Assembly (NCBI GenBank): GCA_903871715.1
Contig: CAIQHW010000125.1
Coordinates: 1 to 6,676, forward strand
Direction of reading: 5' to 3'
Length of the DNA stretch: 6,676 nucleotides
Source of the DNA: an uncultured bacterium
Lineage (GTDB): Bacteria; Bacteroidota; Bacteroidia; Chitinophagales; CAIODY01
Shown here: piece by piece, positions 5,698-6,676 of the stretch
Layout of the letters: the number at the start of each line of letters is the position of its first letter
Position numbering within the stretch: position 1 is the first letter of the stretch
Translations under genes and position numbers: made by a program
Notes under the pieces: model-generated
The model's database searches: none
What the model was told of the DNA's origin: nothing
Seen by the model: only the letters and a program-made list of their open reading frames with translations

Positions 5698-6540
5698 TTG
5701 AAAATAAAACCGATTCATTTAATTGTTGGCGGCGCAATTTTAGTAGCTGCTATTTATTTTTTTGCCAAAACTACTGCACCTGTTAAAACCGATTTTGTGG
5801 CTGGCGGTCATCCAATGCCAGAATCGAAACCTACTATGGCGTTGGATTTGAGCAATATCATTACCCAAGCAAAAATCAATTTGCAGCCATCACAAAGCAA
5901 AAATATTGATTCGCTTTCGCAACAATTATCCACAGCAAATTCTGCTCAAAAAATAATTTTGTTGAAAAAATTAATTGCTGTTTGGCAACAAAATGGTAGC
6001 AAAATTATTTCGGCAGAATACACCAAACAATTGGCTGAAGCTACTTCGCAGCCTTCAGATTTTGCTAACGCTGGTGCAATGTTGACCGATGCTTTTGAAA
6101 ATGCAGCGGATAGCAATATGCGCAAATCATTGTGTGATGAAGCTTTTAGCACTTTGCAACGTGCTATTGAATTGGATACCAACAATATTGACAACAAAGT
6201 AAACATGGCTGCATTGCTGATGGAAGGCAGGGGACAGGTGATGGATGGCGTGCCAATTTTATTGGGAATTGTAAAAAAATCGCCAAATAATTTGAAAGCT
6301 AACTTTGTTTTAGCTAAATTTGCGGTCGTTTCGGGGCAGTTTGATAAAGCAATTATTCGGTTAAAGAAAATAATTTCCCTCAACCCAACCTACACGGATG
6401 CTTATTTGACGCTGGCTAACGCCTATGCGCAAAAAGGCGAAATGGCAAATGCGAAAGCAACTTTGCAACAATGTGAACAACATTTGCAAGATGAAAAAGC
6501 AAAAGCCGAAGTAAAAAAACTGATTGAAAAATTCAATTGA
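5698..6540 (+). CDS. Membrane-anchored tetratricopeptide-repeat protein
   Basis: This 280-residue protein has a short basic N-terminus (KIK), one transmembrane helix at about 7-23, a Pro-rich linker (27-48), a helical region (about 50-140), and tandem TPR-like units covering roughly 143-266; the clearest are FVLAKFAVVSGQFDKAII (203-220) with its partner ending in SLNP, and DAYLTLANAYAQKGEMANAK (234-253). No lipobox cysteine is present, so it is a signal-anchor protein with its repeats probably outside the cytoplasmic membrane. The start is TTG at 5698, 2 bp after the HU stop: an in-frame stop at 5674-5676 allows no ATG or GTG start that keeps the membrane helix, and the next ATG (5812) would remove it. 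The TPR region should serve as a protein-binding scaffold; the partner is unknown. Linkage to HU is the main clue and suggests translational coupling. Confidence 0.85.
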   Translation: MKIKPIHLIVGGAILVAAIYFFAKTTAPVKTDFVAGGHPMPESKPTMALDLSNIITQAKINLQPSQSKNIDSLSQQLSTANSAQKIILLKKLIAVWQQNGSKIISAEYTKQLAEATSQPSDFANAGAMLTDAFENAADSNMRKSLCDEAFSTLQRAIELDTNNIDNKVNMAALLMEGRGQVMDGVPILLGIVKKSPNNLKANFVLAKFAVVSGQFDKAIIRLKKIISLNPTYTDAYLTLANAYAQKGEMANAKATLQQCEQHLQDEKAKAEVKKLIEKFN

Positions 6541-6608
6541 TAAAGCCCAAAACTTTTTCAAATTTTTACAATAAATTTATTTTTTAACAAACAAAGACAT
6601 TAAAGATT

Positions 6609-6676
6609 ATGCCTTGCGGAAAGAAAAGAAAACGTCATAAAATTGCAACTCACAAACGTAAAAAGCGTTTGCGCAA
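6609..6676 (+). CDS. Small basic bS22/mS38-like (AURKAIP1/COX24-type) protein, N-terminal part
   Basis: An ATG at 6609 opens 22 codons, reading MPCGKKRKRHKIATHKRK then KRLR, before the window ends. Roughly two thirds of the residues are Lys, Arg or His. I recognise this as the start of the tiny, about 30-residue protein that annotation pipelines label AURKAIP1/COX24 domain-containing in Bacteroidota; the domain is that of mitochondrial mS38 and resembles actinobacterial bS22, both small-subunit ribosomal proteins. If so it would bind 16S rRNA. The usual ending (NRHKK-like) lies beyond the window. It sits 68 bp after the TPR stop on the same strand; a purine-rich AAAGATT precedes the ATG. It is easily missed by length-filtered gene finders. 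The ribosomal role is inferred from relatives, not shown here. Confidence 0.78.
   Translation, partial: MPCGKKRKRHKIATHKRKKRLR

Noticed and set aside
5946..6383. 145-codon open frame antisense to the TPR gene
   Set aside because: It lies opposite clear TPR repeats, has no promoter-like box, and shows no recognisable family; an antisense shadow.
6570..6581. Palindrome AATAAATTTATT with a TAnnTTTA match before the small basic gene
   Set aside because: The possible -7 box is itself an A/T palindrome with one mismatch and no -33 partner, too weak to call a promoter or operator.

Overview
The window reads as a chromosomal housekeeping stretch of a member of the Bacteroidota, probably a Chitinophagaceae/Sphingobacteriales-like lineage. 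The sequence is AT-rich and has no Shine-Dalgarno runs before its start codons. Instead, several genes are preceded by boxes of the Bacteroidota -7 type (TAnnTTTG or the variant TATCTTCG). The protein types, including a KirBac channel, a YetF-like protein and a proline-less HU, also fit. The last three genes run HU, TPR lipid-anchor-free membrane protein, then a tiny basic protein of the AURKAIP1/COX24 type, an order I recall from Bacteroidota genomes upstream of ribonuclease E/G. No mobile element, CRISPR array, tRNA or rRNA gene was seen.

Layout, left part (1-5248, all on the minus strand, so transcription runs right to left): the N-terminal 61 codons of a Sun/RsmB-type rRNA cytosine methyltransferase cut by the window edge; a cytoplasmic isoaspartyl peptidase/L-asparaginase; a YetF-like (DUF421) membrane protein; leucine dehydrogenase; a KirBac-type inward-rectifier potassium channel; and a dicarboxylate/amino acid:cation symporter. 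Most of these appear to be single genes with their own promoter directly before a short leader, rather than one operon. A strong bidirectional intrinsic terminator closes the leucine dehydrogenase gene and abuts the -7 box of the YetF-like gene.

Right part (5399-6676, plus strand): after a 150-bp divergent promoter region come an HU/IHF-family DNA-binding protein, a membrane-anchored TPR protein that starts with TTG two bases after the HU stop, and a very small arginine/lysine-rich protein resembling the bacterial bS22/mitochondrial mS38 ribosomal proteins, cut by the window edge.

Functionally, three of the left-hand genes handle amino acids: the symporter would import acidic amino acids or dicarboxylates, leucine dehydrogenase interconverts branched-chain amino acids and their keto acids, and the isoaspartyl peptidase recycles isoaspartyl/asparaginyl peptides. 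Calling them a pathway would be inference, because their promoters look separate. Several start codons needed correction: the longest open frames of leucine dehydrogenase, YetF and HU begin at TTG or GTG codons lying in or before promoter elements, and internal ATGs are the better starts. I found no convincing novel system. The items most worth a second look are the tiny ribosomal-type gene, the terminator/promoter junction and the leader hairpin of leucine dehydrogenase.
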